DNA of 64,000 nucleotides from Dokdonella sp. (GCA_023228465.1 JALOBC010000005.1:1-64000); one strand, 5' to 3'. Positions 17,616-25,342 are shown, counted from the stretch's first letter. A program made the numbers and translations. The notes: a model not told the origin generated them from the letters alone.

Positions 17616-18010
17616 CGTGGGCTTCCCTTTGTAATGGACGTGGTCGCGGGCACCCGGGTGTGCGCGCTTGATTGGCCGGCACGGCCTGGGGCGGTCATCC
17701 GCCGAGCGACCGGACGCTCTTGTCGGCAGTGTGGTGGGCGCCTTCTCACGGCCGGTTGCCGCGGCGCGACCTGTCCCATATCCGGGACACTGGCCAGGTG
17801 CTTCGCGGCTTGCCGGGCCATTTTCCGGAGCGTGGGGAGGACCCATGCGAGGCTGTCGGCGCTGCATGCGTGCGGTTGCTGGCACTCGTGCTCGGCGACC
17901 ACTCGACCCGCGCTGATCACCCACAAAGTCAGACGGTCGAGCGGACCGTTGTCCGGCAGGTAGGCCTCCAGCGTGTAGCCGAGGAAGCTTCCTGTTGAGA
18001 TGAGCTGCAT
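17612..18010 (-). CDS. Small hypothetical protein of the integration module, 132 aa
   Basis: No recognised family. The product starts MQLISTGSFLGYTLEAYLPD, has a folded-looking first half (two beta-strand-like segments and a helix), then a basic, proline/arginine-rich tail that may be disordered. It starts 9 bases after the integrase stop and ends in an ATGA shared with the HD gene, so it belongs to the xis-int-HD transcript. I accept it as real mainly because of this tight packing. Confidence 0.6.
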   Translation of the reverse strand: MQLISTGSFLGYTLEAYLPDNGPLDRLTLWVISAGRVVAEHECQQPHACSADSLAWVLPTLRKMARQAAKHLASVPDMGQVAPRQPAVRRRPPHCRQERPVARRMTAPGRAGQSSAHTRVPATTSITKGSPR

Positions 18011-18019
18011 GGCTTTTCC

Positions 18020-19387
18020 TCAGGTTGTGGGCGGGAGCGGTGGTGCTGCCCTCGCCTTCTTGCGGGACCGCGGACCGCCGCGGCGCTCGCCGGCCAGCAT
18101 CGCCCTCAGAGCGTTCCGGAGTTCCTCAGCTCCCATCGATTCCAGGTCGTTGACCTCGGGCGGGCTCGAAGCCGGCTGCGGCTTGCTGCCTTGCCGGCTC
18201 AGCAGGCCTGCGAAGGCGAGGCCGTCCTGTCGGGTCAGGTTCGGCACGAAGCGCGAGTAGACGGTGAAGAGCATCTGGGTGTTGGTGTGCCCCATGAGCC
18301 GGGCGATCCATTCCGGGTTCTCGCCCGAGGCCAGCATAAGCGTCGCGGCGGTGTGCCGGGTCTGGTAGGGCCTGCGCTTCTCAAGCTCGAGGTAGCGCAG
18401 CAGGGGGTACCAGATGCGGTTGGCGAAGTTGTGGGCATCGATCGGATGGCCTGCGCGGGTCTGAAACACGTACTCGTCGTTCGGGCCCCGCGCGTTCCAC
18501 TGCTGCTCCAGGGCCTCCCTGACCATCGGGAGCATCGGGATGTCACGGATCGAGCTCTCGGTCTTGGCGTTCTCTTCCGCCTCGCCGGCCGAGAACGTCT
18601 CCCGAACCCGAATGACTTCATGGTCGAAGTCGACGTACTTCCACTTCAGCCCGTTGATCTCGCCGGTGCGCATGCCGGTGAAGAAGCGGCAGGTGACGTA
18701 GTTCCGGTAGTCCGGACGGATGGTGGCCCGGATCCTCTCGACCTCTTCCAGCGAGAATGGTTTGACGTCGGGGCGTCGTCCCTTGAGCCGCCTCACGCCC
18801 TTGAAGGCATCCGGCGTCCCGAAGCGCTCGCTGGCCTCGGTCAGGCACTGGCGCAGGAGGCCCATCGTCTTGTTGATCGTGGTCGGGGACAGCTTCGGGC
18901 TGGAACGGCCGGGCAGTTCCGCCAGCTTTGCTCTGAACGCCATCACATCGGCCTTGGCGATGGAGCCGACCGGCCGGTCACCGAACTCCGTGAGCAGGTG
19001 CGCGTCGAACGTCGCATCCACGCTGTCCCGGTGCTGGCGCCGCCACTGGGGCGCCATCTCCTTCCGCCACGTCACGGAAAAGTCGGCGAAGGTGGGCGTA
19101 TCGGAAGCGATTGGACCTGCGGCTTGAGGAGCGCCGGCCGGAAGGATCCCGTCGGCGCCTACACCTGGTCCGCGGAACTGGGCTGCCCTTGGACTCCCCG
19201 GGAACGTCGCCGCATAATCGAACAAGCCCTGCTTGATCTCCTTCGATACCCGGTTCATCAAGGCCTGTACCCGGCGACGGTTCTCCGCGGTGTCAGGCAG
19301 GGCCGTCTGCTCTCGGCAACGGACGCTTCTGTAGAAGAAGTCCAGGTAGAGCATCCCCGTCTCAGGACGGGCACGAACCTTAGCCAT
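18020..19387 (-). CDS. int: Tyrosine-type site-specific integrase
   Basis: A 455-residue tyrosine recombinase. The N-terminal segment (RPETGMLYLDFFYRSVRCRE) matches the arm-binding domain called DUF3596. A core-binding SAM-like domain follows (about 100-200). The catalytic domain has Arg in FFTGMRTGEINGLKW, the His/Arg box TRHTAATLMLASG, LMGHTN, and the nucleophile Tyr in LFTVYSRF. It would insert or excise the island, and the tRNA-Met gene about 1.2 kb away is the obvious target. Its start overlaps the xis-like gene by eight bases, so both are made from one message. No frameshift is seen, so the enzyme may be active. Confidence 0.92.
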   Translation of the reverse strand: MAKVRARPETGMLYLDFFYRSVRCREQTALPDTAENRRRVQALMNRVSKEIKQGLFDYAATFPGSPRAAQFRGPGVGADGILPAGAPQAAGPIASDTPTFADFSVTWRKEMAPQWRRQHRDSVDATFDAHLLTEFGDRPVGSIAKADVMAFRAKLAELPGRSSPKLSPTTINKTMGLLRQCLTEASERFGTPDAFKGVRRLKGRRPDVKPFSLEEVERIRATIRPDYRNYVTCRFFTGMRTGEINGLKWKYVDFDHEVIRVRETFSAGEAEENAKTESSIRDIPMLPMVREALEQQWNARGPNDEYVFQTRAGHPIDAHNFANRIWYPLLRYLELEKRRPYQTRHTAATLMLASGENPEWIARLMGHTNTQMLFTVYSRFVPNLTRQDGLAFAGLLSRQGSKPQPASSPPEVNDLESMGAEELRNALRAMLAGERRGGPRSRKKARAAPPLPPTT

Positions 19388-19631
19388 GGCTCACCGCGCC
19401 ATTGGCCATGGGAATGCCGATGTCCCGATGCACAACCGGAGCACGACCGGCCGAGAACTTGCCGATGTCGCGCTGGATCGCCTCCCAGACGAAGAGAAGC
19501 TTTCGACCCCCGAACGGTCGAATGTAGTGCACGCCTTCCAGCAGCACCGCGTCCTTCAGACGTGTCCGGATGGTCCGGACGTCATAGTGGATCCGGGTAG
19601 CTAGTTCATCGGTGGTGATGTAAGTTTCCAT
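19380..19631 (-). CDS. Excisionase-like winged-helix DNA-binding protein
   Basis: An 83-residue protein beginning METYITTDELATRIHYDVRT, the opening helix-turn-helix of MerR/excisionase-type proteins (an acidic helix, then Arg-Thr-Ile-Arg-Thr-Arg as recognition segment), followed by a beta-hairpin region (HYIRPFGGRKLLFVW). It lies immediately upstream of, and overlaps, the integrase gene, the usual place for a recombination directionality factor. It is the first gene after the promoter at 19690-19717. The family label is by size, fold pattern and position. Confidence 0.7.
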   Translation of the reverse strand: METYITTDELATRIHYDVRTIRTRLKDAVLLEGVHYIRPFGGRKLLFVWEAIQRDIGKFSAGRAPVVHRDIGIPMANGAVSHG

Positions 19632-19652
19632 CTGAGCCTCCAGTCGATTCTG

Positions 19653-19688
19653 GTCAACAGCTGTCGTTTACGAGCGACACCTGTTGAC
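19653..19688. promoter_or_regulatory. 36-base dyad operator in the int/regulator divergent region
   Basis: Two 14-base arms (19653-19666 and 19675-19688) are inverted copies, matching at 13 of 14 positions around an 8-base centre. The outer 8 bases GTCAACAG/CTGTTGAC pair perfectly. The dyad sits just downstream of the -10 of the minus-strand int promoter, where a bound repressor would block initiation. The adjacent XRE protein is the natural candidate ligand (inference). Confidence 0.6.
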
Positions 19689-19689
19689 G

Positions 19690-19717
19690 ATCATAGGCGA
19701 CTAGTGGCGGTTGTCAA
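19690..19717 (-). promoter_or_regulatory. Sigma-70-like promoter of the xis-int-HD operon
   Basis: On the minus strand, TTGACA (19717-19712) and TATGAT (19695-19690) are spaced by 16 bases. This is a near-consensus promoter pointing at the excisionase and integrase genes. It directly adjoins the 36-base dyad, so it looks repressible. Confidence 0.6.
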
Positions 19718-19725
19718 CGACTAAC

Positions 19726-19741
19726 GTCGCCTCTTGGCGAC
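19726..19741. promoter_or_regulatory. Second inverted repeat upstream of the XRE regulator
   Basis: GTCGCC (19726-19731) and GGCGAC (19736-19741) form a perfect 6-base inverted repeat around TCTT, 18 bases before the regulator's start codon. Further GGCGAC and GTCG copies are scattered through 19663-19701. It may be an autoregulatory operator for the XRE protein. Confidence 0.4.
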
Positions 19742-19759
19742 ATCATTCATGTAGCGTTC

Positions 19760-19996
19760 ATGATTAGATTCCGGCTGACTGAGCTGATCGCGGACAAGGC
19801 GTTCAAGGAGCGCCGCGTCGTCCCGCTGACGGAGGTGGCTGAGTCCACGGGAATCCACCGCGCGACGCTGTCGAAGATCGCGAATCAACCGGGCGCGAAC
19901 ATCGGTACGGATGTCGTCGACAAGCTCTGCAGGTACTTTGGGTGCCAGCCGGGCGAATTGCTGACGTACATCGACGAAGAGGCCGGGACGGTCTGA
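19760..19996 (+). CDS. XRE/Cro-type helix-turn-helix regulator
   Basis: A 78-residue Cro/CI-like protein. MIRFRLTELIADKAF is the first helix, LTEVAESTGIHRATLSKIAN the helix-turn-helix, then VVDKLCRYFGCQPGELLTY, the usual closing helix of small XRE regulators. It is divergent from the xis-int operon and faces the dyads at 19653-19741, which argues for a role as switch repressor of integration or excision. No Shine-Dalgarno sequence precedes ATG 19760, so translation may be weak or leaderless. Confidence 0.85.
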   Translation: MIRFRLTELIADKAFKERRVVPLTEVAESTGIHRATLSKIANQPGANIGTDVVDKLCRYFGCQPGELLTYIDEEAGTV

Positions 19997-20372
19997 CCCT
20001 CTCGGATCTGCGGTTGGCCCCGCGAGATCCCCTGACTGGAGCCGGCCGAGTTCGGCGGTCGCCGCGCGGTCTGGCCCCGTTGGCCGAGGCACTCGCGATT
20101 GGCGCTCCTCGTTGAGACGCGGCTCGAGAGAACCGCAACTTGTAGCGGACCCGGGACCACGTCTCGTCTTCCTGGACGGCGATCAGATCGTAAGCGTCGA
20201 CCGTGCCGCAGATCACCGCCCATGCGGGAGTCTCGGCTGATCGAGTGGCGGTTCAAGGTGGCCTCCCTTCAAGCCTTGCGCCGGGAGAACCGCGCCGTGC
20301 GGGCGTCGCAAGGACCTCTTCGCCAGGTCGCCGATTGAGTGCGGGGGTCGTTCTACGTCACTCGCCCGCGCC

Positions 20373-20491
20373 TGTGACACTTCAAGGTGTCACAGAAACT
20401 GTCACAGGGGGCTGCGGAGCCGATGCGCAAGGGGCGAAACGATCCTGCCCCAACCACCCTCGGACTCTCTGCGGAGGGAGGATCTGTCACA
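20373..20491. repeat. TGTCACA repeats between integrase and tRNA-Met
   Basis: TGTGACAC (20373-20380) and GTGTCACA (20387-20394) form a perfect 8-base inverted repeat. TGTCACA recurs at 20400-20406 and 20485-20491. Short repeats clustered next to an attachment site often bind the integrase N-terminal (arm) domain. That reading is inference. Confidence 0.4.
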
Positions 20492-20516
20492 AAAAAGCCC
20501 GCTTGAAGGCGGGCTT
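20491..20516 (-). terminator. Rho-independent terminator after tRNA-Met
   Basis: AAGCCCGC (20495-20502) pairs with GCGGGCTT (20509-20516) around a six-base loop. On the minus strand the stem is followed by six T residues. It lies 24 bases after the tRNA-Met 3' end and should stop leftward transcription from the tRNA. Confidence 0.8.
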
Positions 20517-20539
20517 GATGAAGCCAAGTGCTTGAATTG

Positions 20540-20616
20540 TGGTGGCTATGGGTGGGATCGAACCACCGACCTCGGGATTATGAGTCTCGCGCTCTAACCG
20601 TCTGAGCTACATAGCC
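20540..20616 (-). tRNA. tRNA-Met (anticodon CAT)
   Basis: A 77-base cloverleaf on the minus strand. The acceptor GGCTATG pairs with CATAGCC, followed by discriminator A and an encoded CCA. The D-arm is GCTC...GAGC, the anticodon loop CTCATAA (anticodon CAT), and the T-arm GGTGG-TTCGATC-CCACC. The sequence resembles elongator tRNA-Met. The anticodon stem CGAGA/TCCCG holds one A-C mismatch at its third pair, which is unusual. The gene is intact and followed by a terminator. Confidence 0.92.
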
Positions 20617-20649
20617 AAATCTTTGAATCCTGCCCCTATGACCCTGACC

Positions 20650-20688
20650 TTATGAGTGCTGTGCTCTAACCGGCTGAGCTACATAGCC
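20650..20688 (-). pseudogene. 5' half of a second tRNA-Met (integration scar)
   Basis: GGCTATGTAGCTCAG, the D-arm, CAGCA and the anticodon loop CTCATAA match a tRNA-Met up to the anticodon loop; then the sequence diverges. CAGCA has no partner and the T-arm and acceptor 3' strand are absent. It starts 72 bases upstream of the intact gene's 5' end. It probably marks a recombination crossover in the anticodon loop or a partial tandem duplication. Confidence 0.75.
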
Positions 20689-20895
20689 AGAACCGTGCGT
20701 CTCCCGCGCCGGCATGGTCTGCTGCGACCTGGCCGGCGGGTTCGGCGGGCGCGCGGACGCGCCGGAGGGGCGCACGATTCTAGTGCCGATCGCCCGCGTG
20801 TCAAGGAAAATTGCGCCATTCGCGCCGGTTCGCCTTGCCGCCTGCCGCGACGCTGTGGAAGAATCGGCGCAACTACGAACGTTACGGGCCCCGCC

Positions 20896-21423
20896 ATGAT
20901 CGATCCGGATGGCTACCGACCCAACGTCGGCATCATTGTCATGAACGACGATGCACGCGTCTTCTGGGCGCGTCGCATCGGCCGCGATGGCTGGCAGTTT
21001 CCGCAGGGCGGCATGCGCAGCGACGAGACGCCACTGGAAGCCATGTACCGCGAGCTGGAAGAGGAAACCGGTCTGCTGCCCGAGCACGTGGAAGTGCTGG
21101 GGGCGACGCCTGGCTGGTTGCGCTACCGGCTGCCTTCGCGCCTGATCCGCCGCCACTCGCGGCCGCTGTGCATCGGCCAGAAGCAGGTGTGGTTCCTGCT
21201 GCGCCTGGTCGGCGACGAGGCCGCCTTCCGGCTGGATGCGAACGACAAGCCCGAGTTCGACCTGTGGCGCTGGGTGGATTTCTGGTACCCGGCCATGCAT
21301 GTGGTCAGCTTCAAGCGGCGTGTCTATGAACAGGCGCTGCGCCACCTGGTCTGCCTGGCCGAAGATCACTGCCAGGTATCGCTGCGCACCCAGCAGTGGA
21401 CGCTCGACCTTGCCGTGAACTGA
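20896..21423 (+). CDS. rppH: RNA 5'-pyrophosphohydrolase RppH
   Basis: A 175-residue Nudix hydrolase, the normal RppH length. It removes pyrophosphate from 5'-triphosphate mRNA ends in the cytoplasm and so starts RNA decay. [15 protein letters not shown] is the typical opening. The Nudix box runs from GGMRSDE through REL to EEETGL, with the catalytic Glu residues. The C-terminal WVDFWYP and FKRRVY segments are characteristic of RppH. ATG 20896 has no strong ribosome site. It is the first chromosomal gene to the right of the tRNA-Met scar. Confidence 0.95.
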   Translation: MIDPDGYRPNVGIIVMNDDARVFWARRIGRDGWQFPQGGMRSDETPLEAMYRELEEETGLLPEHVEVLGATPGWLRYRLPSRLIRRHSRPLCIGQKQVWFLLRLVGDEAAFRLDANDKPEFDLWRWVDFWYPAMHVVSFKRRVYEQALRHLVCLAEDHCQVSLRTQQWTLDLAVN

Positions 21424-21435
21424 TTGCGAGTGGTG

Positions 21436-21464
21436 TTGACAATCATTCGCATTTGCGTTGCAAT
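21436..21464 (+). promoter_or_regulatory. Iron-responsive (Fur-like) promoter of bfd
   Basis: TTGACA (21436-21441) and TGCAAT (21459-21464) are spaced by 17 bases. Between and overlapping them is a sequence whose minus strand reads AATGCGAATGATTGTCAA, resembling Fur boxes of Lysobacterales. Iron repression of bfd is well established elsewhere; binding here is inferred. Confidence 0.5.
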
Positions 21465-21491
21465 GCGCCGCGTCCATTGGTGGTTCTTCGC

Positions 21492-21692
21492 ATGTACGTC
21501 TGCATCTGCAACGCGGTCACCGACCGCACCATCCGCCAGGCCGCGGCCAGCGGCCAGAGCTTTGCCGAACTGAGCCGGGCCACCGGCTGCAGCGATTGTT
21601 GCGGCAATTGCACGGAGCTCGCGCATGAGATCTTCGAGGAGGCGCGCGGCGCCGGGGTGCTGGATCTGACCGTGATGCCGATCGCGGCCTGA
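21492..21692 (+). CDS. bfd: Bacterioferritin-associated ferredoxin
   Basis: A 66-residue [2Fe-2S] protein that binds bacterioferritin and reduces its core to release iron. The BFD-like pattern is clear: CIC at residues 4-6 and CSDCCGNC at 33-40 supply the cluster ligands. It starts at ATG 21492 downstream of a Fur-like promoter and precedes bfr by about 165 bases, the expected partner arrangement. Confidence 0.92.
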   Translation: MYVCICNAVTDRTIRQAAASGQSFAELSRATGCSDCCGNCTELAHEIFEEARGAGVLDLTVMPIAA

Positions 21693-21857
21693 GCCGCGCT
21701 GCGGCTTCGTGGCCAGGCGCTCCGGCGCTTGCGCCGCAGCGCCTCGCCGCATGCGAATGCGTGCGATTCCCGTTTCCCTGCGTTCCGACATCGGGCGCTA
21801 TAGTCCCGAGTCTGGATTACGGCTGAGGCGCGGCTGCGCCACGAGGAGTTGCGGGCG

Positions 21858-22328
21858 ATGAAGGGCAACGCAAAGGTCATCGAGCACCTGAACAAGGCGC
21901 TGTACAACGAGCTCACGGCGATCAACCAGTATTTCCTGCATGCGCGCATGTACAAGAACTGGGGCTACAAGGAGCTGGCCGAGCACGAGTACCAGGAATC
22001 CATCGACGAGATGAAGCACGCCGATCGCCTGATCGAGCGCATCCTGTTCCTCGAGGGCCTGCCGAACCTGCAGGCGTTGGGCAAGCTGCTGATCGGCGAG
22101 ACGCCGCGCGAGGCGCTGGACTGCGACCTGCGCCTGGAGATCCAGGCCGTGTCGGATCTCAAGGCGGCGATCGCCGATTGCGAGCAGCTTGGCGACTATG
22201 TCAGCCGCGACCTGTTCGCCGACATCCTCGCTTCCGAGGAAGAACACATCGATTGGCTGGAAACCCAGCTCGACCTGATCGACAAGCTGGGCGAAGTCCC
22301 CTACCTGCAGACCAAGGTCGCCGGCTGA
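21858..22328 (+). CDS. bfr: Bacterioferritin
   Basis: A 156-residue ferritin-like four-helix protein that stores iron. [15 protein letters not shown] and the ferroxidase Glu/His residues ([25 protein letters not shown]) are present, with EEHIDWLE near the end. Met57 (heme ligand) appears to lie in this helix-B region, judged by family position. I chose ATG 21858, behind GAGGAG at 21843-21848; a GTG-like start nine bases upstream is possible. It pairs with bfd. Confidence 0.95.
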   Translation: MKGNAKVIEHLNKALYNELTAINQYFLHARMYKNWGYKELAEHEYQESIDEMKHADRLIERILFLEGLPNLQALGKLLIGETPREALDCDLRLEIQAVSDLKAAIADCEQLGDYVSRDLFADILASEEEHIDWLETQLDLIDKLGEVPYLQTKVAG

Positions 22329-22345
22329 GGCTGGCGGACATGCAC

Positions 22346-22400
22346 GGGCGCGCCGGCCCGGGCGCGCCGGCCCGGCAGGTGTCACTGCGGGCCCGCAGTG
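22346..22400. repeat. Tandem 14-base repeat and 18-base palindrome after bfr
   Basis: GGGCGCGCCGGCCC occurs twice head to tail (22346-22359, 22360-22373). CACTGCGGGCCCGCAGTG (22383-22400) is a perfect palindrome. It lies between the convergent bfr and EAL genes and could act as a two-way terminator, though no T-run follows. Confidence 0.5.
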
Positions 22401-22403
22401 CGT

Positions 22404-23633
22404 CTACAGGGTCGTTGCAGTGACATCGAACACCAGCGCGCGCCCGGCCGCCTGCACGAAGTCGCCCTGGATGAAATCAGCGCCCGCGGCGTGCCACTGG
22501 GCGGCTTCCTGGGCGTTCTCGATGCGCGGCACGATCACCTGGATGCCGCGTTCATGCAGCGCCTCGATGTGTTCGCGCAGCGTGGCGGCCGGGGTGCCGG
22601 TGGGCGGTGCCAGCTTGACGAAATCGACCGGCAGACCGGCCATCGAAGCGGCTTGCGGATCGGCCGGGTCAAAACCGGACAGCGCGAGCCTGGCGCCCAG
22701 CGCGCGCATCGCGGTGGCATAGCGCGCGCTGACCTCGGGCGCGTGTGCGGCGTCCCTGGCACGCAGTTCCAGGGCGATGGCGTCGCCCGCCACCTGCCAG
22801 TGCGCAAGCCAGCCGGCAAGCCGGGTCGGCGCCTCGGGGTCGCTCATGCCTTCGCGCGTCTGGCTGACGAACAGGCGGCGTGCGCCGTGCTCGGCCTGGC
22901 TGCGCGCCAGCAGGCCGACGCAGTGCCCCAGCACCCAGCGGTCGAGTTCGGCCAGCAGGCCGGCCTCGGCCGCAACCGGCAACAGTTCCGCCGCGGTGTA
23001 CTTGCGTCCGTCTGCGCCCGGCATGCGCAGCAAGGCCTGGAACTGGCCGTCCTCGTCGTCGCGCAGGGAGAGCATGGGCTGGAACACCAGGATCAGCCGG
23101 TTCTCGGCCAGCGCCCGGCGAAACTGCTCGGCAAGGCTCGGCGCGGGACGGCTCGGCGCTGCGCCTGCGGCGGGCACGGGCCTCGCGCTCGCGGCGGCAT
23201 GCTCCCAGTAACGCGCCGGCGGTACGATCCGCAGCGGGTAGCCGTTTTCGTGACTGGGCTCATCGACCACCGCCACGGTCGCCGCGGCTTGCGCCAGCAG
23301 CGCCGGCGGCACCGGGGTCGCGGCCAGGCGGGCATGCAGGTTGGCCAGGTGCGTGGCCATGGTCATCTGCGGCAGATGCGGTGGCGAGAGCAGCGTGGCC
23401 AGCGAGGCGTGCAGGGTCTCCAGCGCGCTGGCCAGCTCGCGCGCGCCCAGGGCAGCACAGGCGCCGGCCAGCAGCCAGGTGTCGTCCACCTGGCGGCGCA
23501 CCACGTTGATGTCCCAGCCGGCCTGTTGCAGGCGCTCGCCCCGGCGCACCACCCGGGACAGGCGTAAAGGCAGCTGCGCACGCCAGCCTTGCGCCGTCCC
23601 GGGCGACCCGATGGCCGCTTGGGTCATGTCCAT
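22404..23633 (-). CDS. Degenerate EAL-domain protein (likely inactive)
   Basis: A 409-residue protein. The N-terminal half (1-190) is helical and unrecognised. The C-terminal half aligns in outline with EAL cyclic-di-GMP phosphodiesterases: ILVFQPMLSLRD is the first strand, RKYTAAELLPVAAEAGLLAELDRWVL the following helix, LPVDFVKLAP the later strand. Catalytic residues are lost: the EAL position reads FQALLR, the metal-binding Glu is missing in ALELRAR, and the DDFG position is LSGFD. It therefore probably binds a partner or senses c-di-GMP rather than hydrolysing it. Its start overlaps the end of hemJ by ten bases, so the two are probably co-translated. Confidence 0.75.
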   Translation of the reverse strand: MDMTQAAIGSPGTAQGWRAQLPLRLSRVVRRGERLQQAGWDINVVRRQVDDTWLLAGACAALGARELASALETLHASLATLLSPPHLPQMTMATHLANLHARLAATPVPPALLAQAAATVAVVDEPSHENGYPLRIVPPARYWEHAAASARPVPAAGAAPSRPAPSLAEQFRRALAENRLILVFQPMLSLRDDEDGQFQALLRMPGADGRKYTAAELLPVAAEAGLLAELDRWVLGHCVGLLARSQAEHGARRLFVSQTREGMSDPEAPTRLAGWLAHWQVAGDAIALELRARDAAHAPEVSARYATAMRALGARLALSGFDPADPQAASMAGLPVDFVKLAPPTGTPAATLREHIEALHERGIQVIVPRIENAQEAAQWHAAGADFIQGDFVQAAGRALVFDVTATTL

Positions 23634-24055
23634 GGCTTGAGCACCACCAGCAGGACGATGCCCACCAGCAGCAGGCCGGGCACCTCGTTGAACACCCGCA
23701 GCCAGCGGCTGCTGTGCCGGTTCGCGTCGCGCGCGAAGCGCGCGGTCATCTGCACCAGCATCAGGTGGTAGGCGATCAGCAGCACCACCAGCGCCAGCTT
23801 GGCGTGCAGCCAGGCCTGCTGCAGGTAGGCGGCATTGGCACGCGCCAGCACCCACAGGGTCAGCAGGCCGAACAGGATCGCCAGGGCGCCGCCGATGTGG
23901 GTCATCACCAGCAGGCGCCGCTCCATCACCTTGAGGCGTTCGCGCAGCACCGGTTCACCGGCTTCGGCGTGGTAGATGAACAGCCGCGGCAGATAGAACA
24001 AGCCCGCGAACCAGGTCACCACGAAGATGATGTGGAACGCCTTCAACCAGAGCAT
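23624..24055 (-). CDS. hemJ: Protoporphyrinogen IX oxidase HemJ
   Basis: A 143-residue integral membrane protein with four predicted transmembrane helices. MLWLKAFHIIFVVTWFAGL is the HemJ opening with its conserved His. FYLPRLFIYHAE, WLHAKLALVVLLIAYH and FNEVPGLLLVGIVLLVV follow. It oxidises protoporphyrinogen IX to protoporphyrin IX in heme synthesis at the inner membrane. The ATG at 24055 begins at the first helix. The downstream EAL gene overlaps its 3' end. Confidence 0.9.
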   Translation of the reverse strand: MLWLKAFHIIFVVTWFAGLFYLPRLFIYHAEAGEPVLRERLKVMERRLLVMTHIGGALAILFGLLTLWVLARANAAYLQQAWLHAKLALVVLLIAYHLMLVQMTARFARDANRHSSRWLRVFNEVPGLLLVGIVLLVVLKPWT

Positions 24056-24176
24056 CACGCGCCCCTGTCCCTGCTGGGTCGGAAGTATAGACCGCACGGG
24101 CAGGCAATGCGCCGCCGCTTGACCCGCGGGGAAGCGCCCTCTATAAGCGGGCACTGCCGAAACGCCCCGCCCGTGC

Positions 24177-24899
24177 ATGCCCAACCGCTCCCGCCTCGTC
24201 ATCAGCCGGCACGATCCGGCGCGCCAGCGTCGCTATCGATGGCTGATCGCGCTGGCCTGGCTGGTGTCCGTCCTGCTGGTGGCCGCGCTCGCCGTGGGGC
24301 TTTCGCGCAGCGGGGGCGAGGGAACGGCCGAATCGCCCGGCCTGATCGCCACGCGTGCCGAGAACGAAACCCTCAAGCGCCGCGTGGCGACCCTGGAGCG
24401 TTCCGAACAGGTCGCCCGCGCGGCGCTGGCCGACGTGCAGCAGATGCTGCGCGACCGTGACGAGGAACTGGAGGGCCTGCGCGCGGATCTGGGCTTCTAT
24501 GCGCGCCTGGTCGGCAGCAGCCAGCGCGAGGGGCTGGCCGTGCAGGGGCTCAAGCTCAGCCCGATCAGGGATTCCCACGCCTGGAACTTCACCGCCATCC
24601 TGACCCAGAACTTTCGCCGCGGCGATGAAGTGCGCGGGCGCCTGAGCCTCAGCGTCGCGGGCGTCGCCAACGGCAAGCTGGCCACGCTCGAGTGGCCGGC
24701 GCTCGCCTCCGAGCACGAACATGCCGGAATCGGCTATGCCTTCAAGTATTTCCAACGCGTCAGCGGTACCATCATGCTTCCAGCCGGGTTCGCACCCAAC
24801 CGCGTGATCGTGCGCGCGGAAGGCGATGGTGGCCGCGCCGAGCAGGCGTTCACCTGGGCCGACGCGGTCAAGTTCGAGGAGGGCGGGAATGTTCCGTAG
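24177..24899 (+). CDS. Membrane-anchored coiled-coil protein (DUF6776-like)
   Basis: A 240-residue protein: basic cytoplasmic N-terminus, one transmembrane helix (about 23-43), a coiled coil with heptads (about 60-105, ATLERSEQVARAALADVQQM), then a beta-rich periplasmic domain with LQNF/LSVAG-type strands. It resembles the conserved hypothetical family DUF6776 of Lysobacterales (recalled, not searched). It overlaps the bactofilin gene by 11 bases, which suggests a shared role in envelope or cytoskeletal organisation. Confidence 0.75.
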   Translation: MPNRSRLVISRHDPARQRRYRWLIALAWLVSVLLVAALAVGLSRSGGEGTAESPGLIATRAENETLKRRVATLERSEQVARAALADVQQMLRDRDEELEGLRADLGFYARLVGSSQREGLAVQGLKLSPIRDSHAWNFTAILTQNFRRGDEVRGRLSLSVAGVANGKLATLEWPALASEHEHAGIGYAFKYFQRVSGTIMLPAGFAPNRVIVRAEGDGGRAEQAFTWADAVKFEEGGNVP

Positions 24900-25311
24900 T
24901 GACAAACGCAAGGCCGGCGGCGCGGTTGCCGCGATCTGCACCCTGATCGCCGAGGGCACCACGATCCGGGGTGACGTGCACTTCAGCGGTGGCTTGCACC
25001 TGGATGGCGTCGTCGAGGGCTCGCTGGCCGCGGACGGCGCGGATGCGGTGCTGACCTTGAGCGAGAAGGGCCGCATCGATGGCGAGGTCCACGTTTCCAA
25101 TGCGGTCATCAACGGGCATGTGCATGGCGACATCTTCGTCACCGAGCGGCTGGAACTCGCCGCGCACGCGCGCATCGAGGGCAATGTGCACTACAAGGTA
25201 CTGGAGATGGCCGCCGGTGCGCAGGTGAACGGACGCATGCTGCACCAGTCCGAGCCCATGCAGCGCCTGGCCGCCCCGGAAAAGCTCACCGCGACGCTGG
25301 CCGAGGCTTGA
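24889..25311 (+). CDS. Bactofilin
   Basis: A 140-residue polymer-forming cytoskeletal protein. It has a short basic N-terminus ([11 protein letters not shown]), then the repeating right-handed beta-helix of bactofilins ([57 protein letters not shown]) with regular G-x-V steps. Bactofilins form filaments under the inner membrane that place envelope enzymes. It starts inside the coiled-coil gene and is probably translated with it. Confidence 0.93.
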   Translation: MFRSDKRKAGGAVAAICTLIAEGTTIRGDVHFSGGLHLDGVVEGSLAADGADAVLTLSEKGRIDGEVHVSNAVINGHVHGDIFVTERLELAAHARIEGNVHYKVLEMAAGAQVNGRMLHQSEPMQRLAAPEKLTATLAEA

Positions 25312-25342
25312 ATTCCCGCTCCCTGGCACCGATCCTCAACGC

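Larger units (their letters stand above)
19997..20539. other. Intergenic end of the island
   Basis: I see no convincing gene. The minus-strand stretch 20216 to about 20110 reads VDAYDLIAVQEDETW... and could be a worn piece of a mobile-element gene. The rest holds the TGTCACA repeat cluster and the tRNA terminator. Confidence 0.5.

Noticed and set aside
20650-20688. Second functional tRNA-Met gene
   Set aside because: The anticodon stem has no 3' partner, and the T-arm and acceptor 3' strand are missing; kept only as a remnant.
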